From assembly GCA_037974965.1 (NCBI GenBank), contig JBBPFI010000002.1:372001-436000 (forward strand): a stretch of DNA of 64,000 nucleotides. The letters run 5' to 3'. Below, piece by piece: positions 12,377-24,080 of the stretch. The stretch's first letter is position 1. Every line of letters starts with the position of its first letter. The translations under genes and the position numbers were made by a program. Below the pieces are notes generated by a model, which saw nothing but the letters and a program-made list of their open reading frames with translations, did not search any database and had not been told where the DNA came from. This stretch comes from Dacryopinax spathularia (lineage: Eukaryota; Basidiomycota; Dacrymycetes; Dacrymycetales; Dacrymycetaceae).

Positions 12377-14051
12377 TTATGCAGGTGCTGCAGGCGGCAC
12401 CGCTTTCTCAAGATCCCTCCCCTGCTGTTCTGTCGCGAACCCATCCTTCGACTCCGGGACCCCGTGCCTGACCCCAACCACAGTGGAAAGCACCCTCGTC
12501 ACCTCATCCGAGCTTGGAATATCCGGGGCCTTGGGTGCCACTTGCTCCGAGGCGTCCGATTGCAGCCTCCTCGTTGGCGGAAGCTTTGGTGCACCTCGTA
12601 CGCTCACCATTGTGGGCGTCACGTCTCCGCTTGTCAACCCCCAATCGAGGTAGTCACGTCGGACCTCCATGAAGTCCTGAGCAAACTCGCCGAGCTGGTC
12701 GTCGTCCATTCCTCGGTTCTCGGCATCTTCTGGTGCTCTGAGCTGGCAGCCGGGAATGTAGTTCAGACCCGCAGCCAAGATGGCGGTCATGACGAATGTG
12801 TAGCCGACGCAGGCAGCCGCATAGCCGATCTGTTTAGGAAGCTGGATGTAGTGATGATATGTCCAGCCGCCAGGGATGTCGGTGATGTTATCCAGGGCAG
12901 CTAGTGGGCGAGACGCAAAGAGGCCGTTGAACAGGATACCGATCACCCCGCCAACGGCGTGAACTCCGAACAAGTCGAGAGCATCGTCCACTCCGATGAG
13001 GCACTTGACTGTGAAACGGTAAATATAGACATAAGTCAAGCGGGAACGGGAAAGACACATACTCTTAGTAGCGTAGTTGCAAACCGCACCCACCACAAGG
13101 CCGAGAATAACGCTCGCCCAGAAGGGAATATATCCACTTGTCGGAGTTGCTGCGACGAGTCCGGCGATGGTGCCAGAACAAAAGCCGACCACGGAGTACT
13201 TCTTTGCTACGCGGTAGTCCAGCAAACACCAAGCAATGCCGCCCATCGCCGCGCAAATATTCGAGTTAACCACGGCAACAACGGCGCGTAGGTTGGAGCC
13301 AAATGCCGAGCCGCCGTTGAAACCAAGCCAGCCGAACCAGAGAATGAACGTCCCGGTCGCGACGTGAGCCACATGATGCGGCCGGAAGTTAATCAGATCT
13401 GCTGGCCTTCGTCTTCCCAGAACCCAACTGTACGCCAACCCCGCGACACCCGAACCGATCTCGACCGGTCCTCCGCCCGCAAAGTCCAATACGCCCCATT
13501 TTGCCGCCCAGCCGTTCGTCCCCCAAGCCCAGTATGCGAGCGGGCAGTAGACGATCGTCAACCACAAGATGGAGAATGGGAGGACCCCGGGAAGGAGCCG
13601 GCCGCGGTCGACGATGGCGCCCATTACGATCGAAATGGTTACGCAGGCGAAGCCGGATTGGTAGAAGGCGTATAGGAGGGTGGGAAGATACGGGCTACCA
13701 GGTGAAGGCTCGGCGAGCGCGTTTTGGAGGCCGAAGTTGTGCAGGTTGCCGATGTAGCCGTTTGTCGCTGTTGGAGAGAAGGCTAGCGAATAGCACCTGG
13801 AAACGGGCGTCTACTTAGTCTTCGCACGCGCTTTGGGACAAATGCACGCACCAGAAGTACCACATGAATATGCCGACCGAACTCGAGAAGGAGCACGCGA
13901 GCACCATGGTCAGTGCACTCTTCCTTCGCGAAAGGCCCGAGTACAAGAATGCCAAGCCGGGAATCATGAAGAATACGAGTGCGCCACATATGATGATGAA
14001 GGACGTGTCTCCCGCATCGAACGGAGCAGCATCGGAAGCTGCGCTAGCCAT
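12377..14051 (-). CDS. Ammonium transporter (Mep/Amt family), copy 1
   Basis: Exons 14051-13852, 13796-13063 and 13008-12377 give 521 residues. The protein belongs to the Amt/Mep/Rh channel family, trimeric plasma-membrane ammonium transporters with 11 membrane spans. Visible hallmarks are the N-terminal FFMIPGLAFLYSGLSRRKSAL, the signature DFAGGGPVEIGSG and the later FGVHAVGG. In the signature the residue aligned with the first twin-histidine of AmtB is Glu (PVEI), while the second histidine (FGVH) is kept. This is the arrangement reported for yeast Mep1/Mep3 rather than the sensor-type Mep2. The second intron is 54 nt, a multiple of three without a stop, so unspliced RNA would read through with 18 extra residues. 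The C-terminal tail is cytosolic and Ser/Thr-rich. A second copy lies 2 kb upstream in the same orientation. Confidence 0.93.
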
Positions 14052-14465
14052 CTTGCTGTAATCCTTCCGGCGTTCAGAGCAGACGACAACGATGGAAAAG
14101 CGCGAAGCAGCACCGATGTAGCCTGGTAAGAGGCGCGAATCGACCCATCGCGGGGAACAGCCCAGTCAGTTAATATAGCAAGAGCAAGATGCCGTCAGGA
14201 ATAAGACCAGCGCCCAGCCCACGTGCCCCCCAGCAGGATTTAGTCAAATCTGAGGTAATCAATGGCCCAGGGCGCCTTTTCGCGGAGCGCCCTTTCCTCG
14301 GCTTTGATTCCCGCATGTCGCGCCGACCCGGTCAGAAGAGCAGGCCCGATATGGAGAGAACTTTCGAGGAGGGTTGTGCGTTGTGGGCTGTGACGTGGGT
14401 ATATGCGGAGAGCAAAACGGGGGTTGTTTTCCGAGGCGTGCTAACCCTGAACCATGGGCGAGGTG

Positions 14466-14473
14466 CACGTGAC
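14466..14473 (+). promoter_or_regulatory. CACGTGAC element upstream of ammonium transporter 1
   Basis: One copy of the recurring CACGTGAC motif, about 415 bases before the start codon at 14051. A bHLH (Cbf1-like) site is inferred from the core only. Confidence 0.3.
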
Positions 14474-14870
14474 TTGCATACGACGGCATTAAGTCGCCGG
14501 GTTGAAGGCTGGCTTCTGCCAGGATTGTCGGCGTATGAGCCTGTCTATGGAGTCGGCCAATGCTGTCACCATCTGTTGGCTGGACGAGCCGCCGTGCGGT
14601 GCTCTGGTAGATCGGCTAAGATTGTAGTCCGACAGGTGTCGACAACTTGAACGTCTGACCTGTGGTTGTCGTGCAGAACAGCCATTGAGTCATAACCGGC
14701 ATGAAAAGATCAGAGCAGCGATGAGAAAGTTTGTCGATGAGGTTCAGTTATCCTGCAAGACCGCGCCCTTGCCGTGCTGAGCGGATAGATCGGGGACAAG
14801 TCCCAGGAAGCGGCTCGAGCACTCCATGGTCGAAGGGAGGTACATAAACGCGTCTGAGGCCGCCTGGGTA

Positions 14871-15240
14871 CTGTAGTGGACAAAGTAGGTGCGCGTCACC
14901 AAACCCTAACGGAAGCATATTTTCACTTGTCAAAGTGCGCGGTCCATTCCGAAGTTGGTGACAGTGCGCGGTTTGCGGTCAAAGAAACAACTTATTCCTG
15001 ATGTACTGCCAGAAAATTGGGGCTCAAGGCAAATCAGAAAGACAAAATGGACCGGGAAGCTAGGTCTTGGGGCAGGAGAGCCCAATCAGCTGCGGGGGAC
15101 CCCAAAGCTGATTACATAATAAGCTACTTAACTGACAGCGAAAGTGCGCGGATTCCAGAAGGGCTGGTGACATTGGGCCAAAAGGTGCGGTTTTTGGCCG
15201 TGGTGACCGGTGACCCGCGCACCTTCTTTGTCCACTACAG
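14871..15240. mobile_element. Non-autonomous DNA transposon (MITE) with TA target duplication
   Basis: The left end reads CTGTAGTGGACAAAGTAGG and the right end is its inverted complement (CTTTGTCCACTACAG at 15226-15240). The inverted repeats continue for about 25-30 bases with one substitution and a small indel around GGTGCGCG-TCACC. TA flanks both sides (14869-14870 and 15241-15242), the target site of Tc1/mariner-type elements. The 370-bp interior has no coding capacity. It does contain two imperfect direct copies of an AAAGTGCGCGG...GGTGACA block at about 14933-14985 and 15142-15200. The superfamily assignment rests only on the TA duplication and size. The element sits about 820 bases upstream of ammonium transporter 1. 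Confidence 0.75.
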
Positions 15241-16049
15241 TATACGCGTCTAGCCCAGCCCGATTTCACGCGCTCGCGCCTTCCTGCACTTTCTCCCTCG
15301 TGTGACGACATCATCGTTGGGTTATAATTCAAGTATCATCGTCACTCTTGACCCAGACATAGCAGCATAACAATCTACAATGCATATACAGTTCTTCGGG
15401 TCCCTTCTCGAGGATAGGAACGTCTCTCCCGCTCCTGTATTCAATTCAACGGAGGAGCGCAAGGGAGGGCCCGCTGATAAGCCGCCCTTCCAGCCAGCGC
15501 GGAACTTGATAAGAGACCAGACAGGTCGGCTTCCCGCTCTGCCGTCCCCTATGCTCGTCCCCTACATTCCCGCAACCTGGCAGAGCCTCTATCAGCAGCA
15601 TACACAGCGGGATAAGGGCATAGGGGATTGATTGGGCGGAGGGGGAGGGAGGCTATAAATATATTCTGTTGACATGTTCCTCCTTTGAGGCTGGCTGAGC
15701 GCTCTCTCTTTCTTTCGTGCTGTTGCTCGACGATGTCGACTTTGTCGATACCCACGGGACGACATCGACAGGGCGTGCGCTCCCCGGGGAAAGAGCGCCA
15801 GACGACAAACCCTCTCCCGGTAGATGTTGATAAACATGGATAACTTCTACCCCTACCAAAGATCTAAGCCTACACCCATTCTACCCAATAACAACACGCA
15901 AGATTCCGAATTCCGATGAAGAGAGGCTGAGGCGGGTATCGCTGTCGCATCCTCGTGTTGTTGCATTTGCGGCTCTTGCTATGGTCGTTCCTTGCGCCCA
16001 ACATCGTGGGACGTCTATATGCTTTCCTTCCGACTCCGTTCGAGAGCGA

Positions 16050-17877
16050 TCATGTCGCCCCCGCCAGCTCGGCCTTCTCGACATCCCTCTCTCCCGCACC
16101 CTCACCTCCCCCAGTGGTGACCCAGCCATTCCGTCTCTCCGGCACCCCATGTCTATCCCCCGCTATACCTCCCCCTCCTCCCCCAATCGAAGCAAGCCCA
16201 GTCGACCCATTCTCGCTCACCGGCACAGCTTCCACACCCGTCTCCCCCTCCCCTCTGTCCGCCTTCCCCTCCCCCGCTCCCAGCCCTCCCAGCGCGGCAG
16301 CCTTCCGACCCGCCGTAAGGTCGCCCTGACTCGCCCCTGCCCCCCCGGCTCCGAGAAGGGGCGTCACCTGCCCACTCCCGATCCCCCAAGCCAAAAAGTC
16401 CCTCCTGACCTCAATAAAATCCTGGGCAAACTCCCCGACCTGATCCTCGTCCATCCCCATCCTCTCCGCTTCTTCTCCCGCCCTCAATCTACACCCGGGG
16501 ATCTTATCAATCAAGAATGCCAAAAGGGAGGTAACGACGAATGTGTAGGCTGTGCAGGCTGCTGCGTACCCCAGTTGGATTGGGAGCTGGATGTAGTGGT
16601 GCGATGTCCACCCGCCGGGGATGGAGGAGATGCCGTCTAGCGCTGTGAGGGTTGGGGAGGCGAACAGGCCGTTGAACAGGAGCCCGAGGATGCCGGCGAG
16701 GGCATGTTCTGCGAAGAGGTCGAGGGCGTCGTCGATCCCAATGAGGAACTTGACTATATGCGTCCGTACGCATCAGCACGCGTCCGCATCACACCCAGGC
16801 AGGCAAGCAGGAAGGCAGGAAGGAAGAAAGGAGTCAACGCACTCTTAGTCGCAAAGTTACACGCCACCCCCGCTACAATCCCCAACACCACACTAGCCCA
16901 AAGCGGCACATACCCGCTCGCGGGCGTAGCAGCCACAAGACCCGCGATAGTCCCCGAACAAAACCCGACCATCGTATACTTTCGCTCCACCCTCCAGTCC
17001 AGCAAACACCACGCCACGCCGCCCATCGCCGCGCACAGATTACTGTTCACGCACGCAAGGACAGCGCGGGCGTTGGCGCCGAAGGAGGAGCCGCCGTTGA
17101 ACCCTAGCCAGCCTAGCCAGAGGACGAATGTCCCCAGTGCTACATGGGCTACGTTGTGGGGTCGGAAGTTGACGAGCTCTCGCTCGGCCCGGCGGCCTAG
17201 GACCCAGGAGTAGGCGAGCCCTCCGACACCGGAGCCGATCTCCACCGGCCCTCCGCCCGCGTAGTCCAGTACGCCCCACTTGAGCGCCCACCCATTCGCG
17301 CCCCAGGCCCAGTAGGCGAGGGGACAATAGACGAGCGTCATCCACAGGAACGTGAATGCCAACGCGCCTGGAAGGACCCGACCGCGCTCCGCGAGGGCAC
17401 CCATGAGGATCGCTATGGTCACGCAGGCGAAGCCGGATTGATAGAATGCGTAGAGGAGGGTGGGGAGGTAGGCGGAGCCGGGGGAGGGTTCTAGGAGGGC
17501 GTTTTGCATGCCGAAGTGGTGTAGGTTGCCGATGTACCCGTTTGTCGCTGTTGGCGAGAAGGCTAGGGAGTATCCCCTGCGCGCAGGCTGTCAGTCACCA
17601 GCCGGTGGGCGAGCAGGGGAACGGCAAGGCGAGGAAAGGCATGAGGGAAGAATGGGAAAGGGACGACGACGCACCAGAAATACCAAGCGAATATCCCAAC
17701 CGCATTACTGAATGCGCAAGCAAGCACGAGCGAAAGCGCCGATTTCCGACGTGCCAGGCCCGAGTAGAGAAATGCAAGGCCGGGGACCATGAAGAATACG
17801 AGGGCTGTGCAGAGGAGGATGTAGGCGATGTCGCCTCGGTCGTATGTTGGCGGAGATGAGGAGGCGGGGTCGGACAT
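16050..17877 (-). CDS. Ammonium transporter (Mep/Amt family), copy 2
   Basis: Exons 17877-17675, 17576-16843 and 16753-16050 give 546 residues. Exon 2 is 734 nt, exactly the length of exon 2 in copy 1, and both introns are at identical positions, so the two genes arose by tandem duplication. Hallmarks are FFMVPGLAFLYSGLARRKSAL, DYAGGGPVEIGSG and LFAEHALAG. As in copy 1, Glu replaces the first pore histidine and the second histidine is kept (Mep1/Mep3 type). The C-terminal tail is about 25 residues longer than in copy 1 and very Gly/Ala/Glu-rich. Third-position GC is visibly higher than in copy 1. A cluster of three GATA-type sites lies about 550-600 bases upstream (18429-18476), fitting nitrogen regulation by a GATA factor, which is inferred. 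Confidence 0.93.
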
Positions 17878-18980
17878 GGTTGGCTACGTGTAGAAGGGGG
17901 GGACGGAGGGAGGGGGAGGGGAGGAAGAGGGCTGTTGCTGAGGGGTGGGAGGTGGATGTATACGCCCTTGTTTGGAGTCGTGGGGAGGGGCGAGTCGAGT
18001 CGTGTGCGGCGTCGTACACGGAGTATCCGACCAGAATTCCGAGCACCCAATTAAGGCCGCTATAACAATACAAGAAACCCAACGAAGAGAGAAATGAAGA
18101 AGAGGGAAGCTGAGGTGGAGTGGACGACGGCGAAGAGAGAAGGAAGGAGGGGAATATGCGGTCGGACGACGTCCCCCTCTGACAGACGAGGAAGGCCGAC
18201 GACGGGGAGCTGACGGGTGTCCGAAATGGGAAAGTGTTCGACGCCTCGCGCCCCGCTCCGGCTGCCGACCGTCCGCTGCCTACCGAAAGACCGTCGGGCG
18301 CGATCGCCGTTGGGCCGGCCCGCCTCTTTCGCCCAGGTAGCCACCAGGAGCGAGGAGCATTCGGCGAGGTTTCCAACACACAGTATCTAATCCACCATTA
18401 CTGTCCACTACAAGCTTGTATCATTGCTTTATCGGAACTCTTGGTAGCTATCATGCAGCCAAGATGAATGTTATCATCCATCCAATCACCCCACCCTCAT
18501 CTCCGAAAGCACCTGAAGCAAACTTTGACGCACGGCGTCATAAGACGTCCATATTTGGTCCCGCCTGCTTCGGTTCCAGTCGGTGCGGAAGTGGTCGGAG
18601 AAAGGGATGACCCTGAACTGGATGGGGTAGGGACCGGTCGTACAGGGATGTGCAGGCAAAAGAAGAGGGATCGGTAGACGACTTGGAGATGTGCATCATC
18701 CATAAGACCATTACAGACAATGATGCACTGATGCGTTCTGCGAGGGCTTGCAGAGGTAGAGAGTTCGGCGATCTTGTCGGCCGAACTCCTCACCATCTTA
18801 TCAGAAGTAAGATCTCAACTCATCACGGTGCTCCGCAACGGGTCGCACCCACACCTCACAACATCAACACTTCCACATCACATTTCACGCGTAGTACATT
18901 GTTTAAGTTTCAGACGATCAGAACGGAAAGAAGTCGGCATAAGGCGTGTGAGAGATGGTGTCTGGCGGGGCGAGGTGAGC
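17878..18980. other. Upstream region of transporter 2 and 3' flank of calmodulin
   Basis: About 1.1 kb with no supported coding region. The part nearest the transporter start is C/T-rich on the coding strand. GATA-like hexamers cluster at 18429-18476. Confidence 0.5.
18429..18476. promoter_or_regulatory. Cluster of GATA-type sites upstream of transporter 2
   Basis: On the transporter's coding strand the hexamers CGATAA (18429-18434), TGATAG (18448-18453) and TGATAA (18471-18476) occur within 48 bases. Fungal nitrogen genes are commonly controlled by GATA factors through such sites. Chance occurrence cannot be excluded. Confidence 0.35.
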
Positions 18981-19910
<930 letters not shown>

Positions 19911-20396
19911 TATACACTTCCTGTTTCGCTTGTTTCGGGTCGGTTATGGGATAGGGTTGACAGGTACTAGGCAGTGGTGGTGGTGGTGGGTGTGGTTGCG
20001 TGAGGTGGAGAACGACGGCGTCTAGTTAGGGGGTCGATGGTGGGAAGGCCTGCCCGCAGCTGTTCGGCGCGGGGGTGGGCGGAGGCTTTTGGGCGCGAGT
20101 GAGGCGCGTGGTGCGGTGGGTCGAGGGTTTGTCGCCCCAGATTGCCTTCGGCTTGATCCATTTCTAGTCTGCTGCTCTTGCGCGCTGGTTTTTTCCGACC
20201 GTCTACATGAGCTAAGAGCGTTAACACTAGTACAAGGTGGTCCAAGCATTGACCTCGTTTCACGTCGGGTCCTGTTTGTCTCGCCATAAGTACGGCTCCG
20301 TCCATGTACTCATCCTCAGAAGGCGAGAACTAAAGGCGGTCGTACTCTGGGCACGAACTGCTCGGACCGTGCGACTAGCGCTTGTCGTGAACCAGA
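19911..20396. other. Divergent promoter region of calmodulin and F-box-like member 3
   Basis: About 490 bases between divergent start codons. It includes a CCACCA-rich run (minus strand) around 19975-19990 that belongs to the calmodulin 5' leader. No additional gene is seen. Confidence 0.5.
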
Positions 20397-21764
20397 ATGC
20401 CTGCGAAGCGCTCTCGCTCTCGAAGAGACGGATCCAAACCCAAGATCAAACTTCCTCCAGGCCATACATGTCCCTCGTTGCCTGACGACATCTTGTACAT
20501 GATCTTCGAACTGGTCGATGCAGATGACTCTGAGTTCCATTTCTACTATGTCTCCGACTGTGTCCGGCAGACAGCTGCAGCGAGATTACCAGAGCGTCGA
20601 CACCCTCTTTCCCGCCTAGCCCGTGTGTGCAAGAGATGGAAGGTGTGTTCCCGCTCTGACATCTCCGGGCGAGCCTTACGTTTCCCGTAGCGCGTCGTAG
20701 ACGATTTGTTGTACGTCAATATCGGGCTCACCTCAGCGTCTCGCCTCCACAATCTCCTCGAGCACGTTGATAACGATCGTCATGCAAGGACCGCGATCGC
20801 CACGCGCACAAAGCGCATTCGCGTCGTCGATAGGATCACGAGGGGCGATTCCGAAACACGATATGAAGCATTACCTCGCCTCCTGAGCATGATGCCCCTC
20901 CTGGAAGTGGCCACGATGAATGTGTGGATGCTTCCCGCCACCGCCGTATCGACCTTGTGTACTTACTGCGGCGGTACTCTTCGTCATCTGAGCCTTAAGA
21001 CGCATCCGGCTTTTTTCGAAGAAGAGCTCGTTCGCAACATGGCCCACCTAGTCTGTCTGAAGTCCTTGATCATCGACAACAGAGACTATTCCGAGTGGGG
21101 AAACACGACCCCAATAACAGTCCACGCCGCCTGCTCGGACCTCGCGCTACCTTCTTTGGAGACCTTGAGCATCCGGTCCTGGCATATGTGCTGGACCCTC
21201 TGTGACTTCTTACTCGCCCTCAAGTGCAAGACTTTGCTCAAGGTACACCTAGACTGGTTAAACTCGGCTGCAACGCCTGCCGTAAGAAGCTTCCTTAAAC
21301 GCAACAGCCACTCAATCCGAGTGTTCGACCTGGCACCCCCACAACTGCGCAACGTGGTGCCGATTCTCCGGTCGCTCAAGTCTCCTCCGCCTTCACACGC
21401 GCTCCATTCCGGCCCGGAGCTGATGATATTTGAGGCCCTCACCCACCTTCGTCTTCCTATCCCGCTGTTTGGCTACGACACAACTGACAGGGAGACTTAC
21501 GAAACCCTTGAATGGCTTGAGGACCTCGCCGGATCCCCTCCGGCATGTCTGAAATCGATCGCAGCTCTCAGGCTCCCGCTGGACCAGAAGTCATCTCTCG
21601 ACTGGAGAAGGTTGGGGAGGGACAAATATCTCACCACTCACGGCGTCACTCAAAGATATACAAGTGTGGCAGCCGCTTTGATGAGCAAAGGCATCGACCT
21701 CCTGGACACGCACGGTTTCTCTTTCCTGGAGCAGGCCACGCCGCATGGATCAACTGCTGGATAG
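20397..21764 (+). CDS. F-box-like protein, family member 3
   Basis: Exons 20397-20642 and 20691-21764 give 439 residues. A basic N-terminus (MPAKRSRSRR) precedes the F-box-like domain, from LPDDILYMIFELVDAD near residue 27 to ARVCKRWK at residue 82. A phase-0 intron of 48 nt follows. Exon 2 begins RVVDDLLYVNIGL and runs through leucine-rich sequence, with MMPLLEVATMNVWMLP and RHLSLKTHPAFFEEE closely shared with member 4. It ends with KGIDLLDTHGFSFLE. Basic start, domain and intron position match member 4 almost residue for residue, so these two are recent tandem duplicates. Predicted role is an SCF substrate receptor; the ligand is unknown. Confidence 0.82.
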
Positions 21765-22398
21765 CGGGAGCTCGAGATGCAGTAGCCCGCAAATGCGCGA
21801 CGCATCCTCGAGAGCTTCCACGGGAAGCTTCCTATTCTGCCTGACCTGTCGCGTCAGGAATGTCATCGGATATGTTATCTACGACCACTATTCTTCTTTT
21901 AAGTCGACGCTTTGGTGAATGGCAAGTCTGCGCATGCAGCCGATAGCTACCGTAACGAGGACCGCTCAACTTGGATCTCGTTGGGAATCGGGGGAAGTGC
22001 GTTCATCACGTGATTGTGCTCCTCGGTATCGAGGCCCTTTGACGCGTTCGGATGACTGTTCTCTGCGAGTGTCCCTATCCCTATGACTGTGCCGAGTCTC
22101 CCCCTTGAAGTGATTTGTTGGAAGTCAATTTACTCTTGATCCGATCTTGCTACTCTCGCTTGTCAAAGGTGTTCTTCCCCAATTGTCTGGCTAAGAGAAC
22201 AGCGCTCAAGAGCATTATCTTCGTCAGGCGTTCAAGCCTCGATCTTGTTTGTCCAAGTCGAGTCCCATTACTGGCAGTATTCATGTAAGTACGCTACCCT
22301 TGTACTGATCACGGAGACATGAGCTAAGGCGGTATTCTAGATACTCTTCAGACTTGATCAGCGGTTGACGCGTGAAAACGCTGTCGTTGGGAGACAAG
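21765..22398. other. Spacer between F-box-like members 3 and 4
   Basis: About 630 bases with no supported gene. A palindromic ATCACGTGAT occurs at 22005-22014. Confidence 0.5.
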
Positions 22399-23746
22399 AT
22401 GCCTGCAACGCGTTCTCGCTTGCGACGACATCAATCGAGAAGAAAGACCGGACCTCCTCCGAAGCGTACATGTCCGTTTCTCCCCGACGACATCTTGTAT
22501 ATGATTTTCGAGCTGGTCGATGCGGATGAGTCTGAATTCGATTTCTACTTCTACGACTGTACCCAGAGGAGAACGGCAGCGAGATTACCGCAGCGTCAAC
22601 ATCCTCTCGCTCTTCTAGCCTCCGTGTGCAAGAGATGGAAGGTGAACCCCCCTTTACGATCTCAGGGAGCATCCGGTCTTACGTTTCCCGTAGCATATCG
22701 TAGACCATCTGCTCTACGTCAGTATCGGAATCACCTCGACCTCTAGTCTCGCTAAACTCCTCGAACACATCGCCAATAACGACCCCGCCCGGAACGAGAT
22801 CGCCACGCGTACAAAGCGTCTTCGCGTCGTCGATAAAGTCACTAGGGGTGACTCAGAAACGCAGTATCAGGCATTACCTCAACTGATGAACCTGCTACCC
22901 CAACTGGAGGAGGTAACGATGAACGTGTGGATGCTTCCCGGTGCGGCCGTGTCGACCTTGTGTGCCCACTGCGGCAATACCGTTCGTCACTTCAGCCTCA
23001 AGACCCATCCGGCTCTATTCGAAGGAGAATGCCTGGGTGACATGAACAGCCTGGTTCTTCTCGAGTCGTTGCTCATTGACAACTTCGCTGGTGACGACTA
23101 TCGACCCTCACCTCCATCGACTGCGCCGACTGTGCTTCCGCCCATTGTGTTGCCCTCCTTGAAGACCCTGGGCATTCGCTCCCAACGCCCTTGCGGGCCC
23201 GTCAATAGTCTTCTGCGCGCTCTCAGGTGTGAGGCGTTGGTCCTAGCACGCTTCCAATGGTCGGACCCCGCTACCAAGTCCGCAGTGGAAGCCTTTCTCC
23301 GACGCAATGGCCGCTCACTCCAATCACTCGAGATATATCCGCTCTCCATCTACCACCGGGTGCCGTCCATTCTTCGATGCCTCAAACTTCCTCGGCATTC
23401 GAACCTTCTCTTTCCCGGAGCTGCGCTGATGGAGACTAACTTGCTCACGCATCTTGCCTTCCCGATGAACGTGGCACACTCTCTGTCAATGGATGAAAAC
23501 TACGACATCATCGACTGGCTTGATGACTTAGCCGCATCGCCCCTTGCCTCCCTGAAATCGATTCAAATACTGAAACCTGCGGAAGGCCCAGAGCACTCCC
23601 TGATCTGGAGCAGGCTGGATACCCAGCTCCGAGTTTACAGCGAGCTCAAGGGGAGACTTAGAACTGCGTCAGCCACTTTAAAGAGCCGCGGCATCGAGTT
23701 ACTAGACGCGTATGGCTGTTCTCTCCAGGAGCTACATGCTGAATAG
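22399..23746 (+). CDS. F-box-like protein, family member 4
   Basis: Exons 22399-22641 and 22694-23746 give 431 residues. The start MPATRSRLRRHQSRR parallels member 3; an in-frame ATG at 22372 would add nine residues. The F-box-like domain runs from LPDDILYMIFELVDADESEF to ASVCKRWK at residue 81. A 52-nt phase-0 intron follows, then HIVDHLLYVSIGITS. The body shares NVWMLPGAAVSTLCAHCGN and RHFSLKTHPALFEGE with member 3, and the gene closes with RGIELLDAYGCSLQE. Divergence from member 3 is concentrated in the middle of exon 2, the likely ligand-binding region. That pattern would fit selection for new targets, which is only an inference. Confidence 0.82.
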
Positions 23747-24080
23747 CGGCAGCGACATATGCATCGGTTCCTAAACGACGCACGGGACGGAACGGACGGG
23801 CGTCATCATTTTATCCGCAAGGTTTTTCTTTTCCGAAGCGGTGACTTGTAACGGGAAATGCGTGTGTTATTATAACTGTCTCCAGTTCACGCCTTCCTTC
23901 CGAGAAAACGCGCCAAGCTGAACGTTGCAAGATACGGAGACCCAGAGGATGAGCGGGCGGAATGAGTGGGTGGAGGGAGACGCCACGGTCACGTGGTGCA
24001 GTCTGTCATGTCCCCGACAGGCGTCGGCACAGCCGAGGATCCCTCCCGTCTCCACAACTCCAGAACCGCGATCGTCAAAG
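23747..24080. other. Spacer between F-box-like members 4 and 5
   Basis: A 334-bp intergenic stretch. It holds a CACGTGAC element read on the minus strand at 23988-23995, about 90 bases before member 5. Confidence 0.5.

Larger units (their letters stand above)
14052..16049. other. Two-kilobase region between the ammonium transporters
   Basis: It holds the promoter of copy 1, the MITE at 14871-15240, a CACGTGAC element at 14466-14473 and the 3' flank of copy 2. An 84-codon open frame on the plus strand (15380-15631) has a TATA-like sequence about 60 bases before it but no recognisable domain, so I do not call it a gene. Confidence 0.5.

Noticed and set aside
15380-15631. Possible small gene next to the MITE
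   Set aside because: An 84-codon frame with a TATA-like upstream sequence only. No family, and its length is within chance.
18395-18415. Partial match to the MITE end (GTCCACTACA) upstream of transporter 2
   Set aside because: Only ten bases match. There is no second end and no TA duplication at the right distance.
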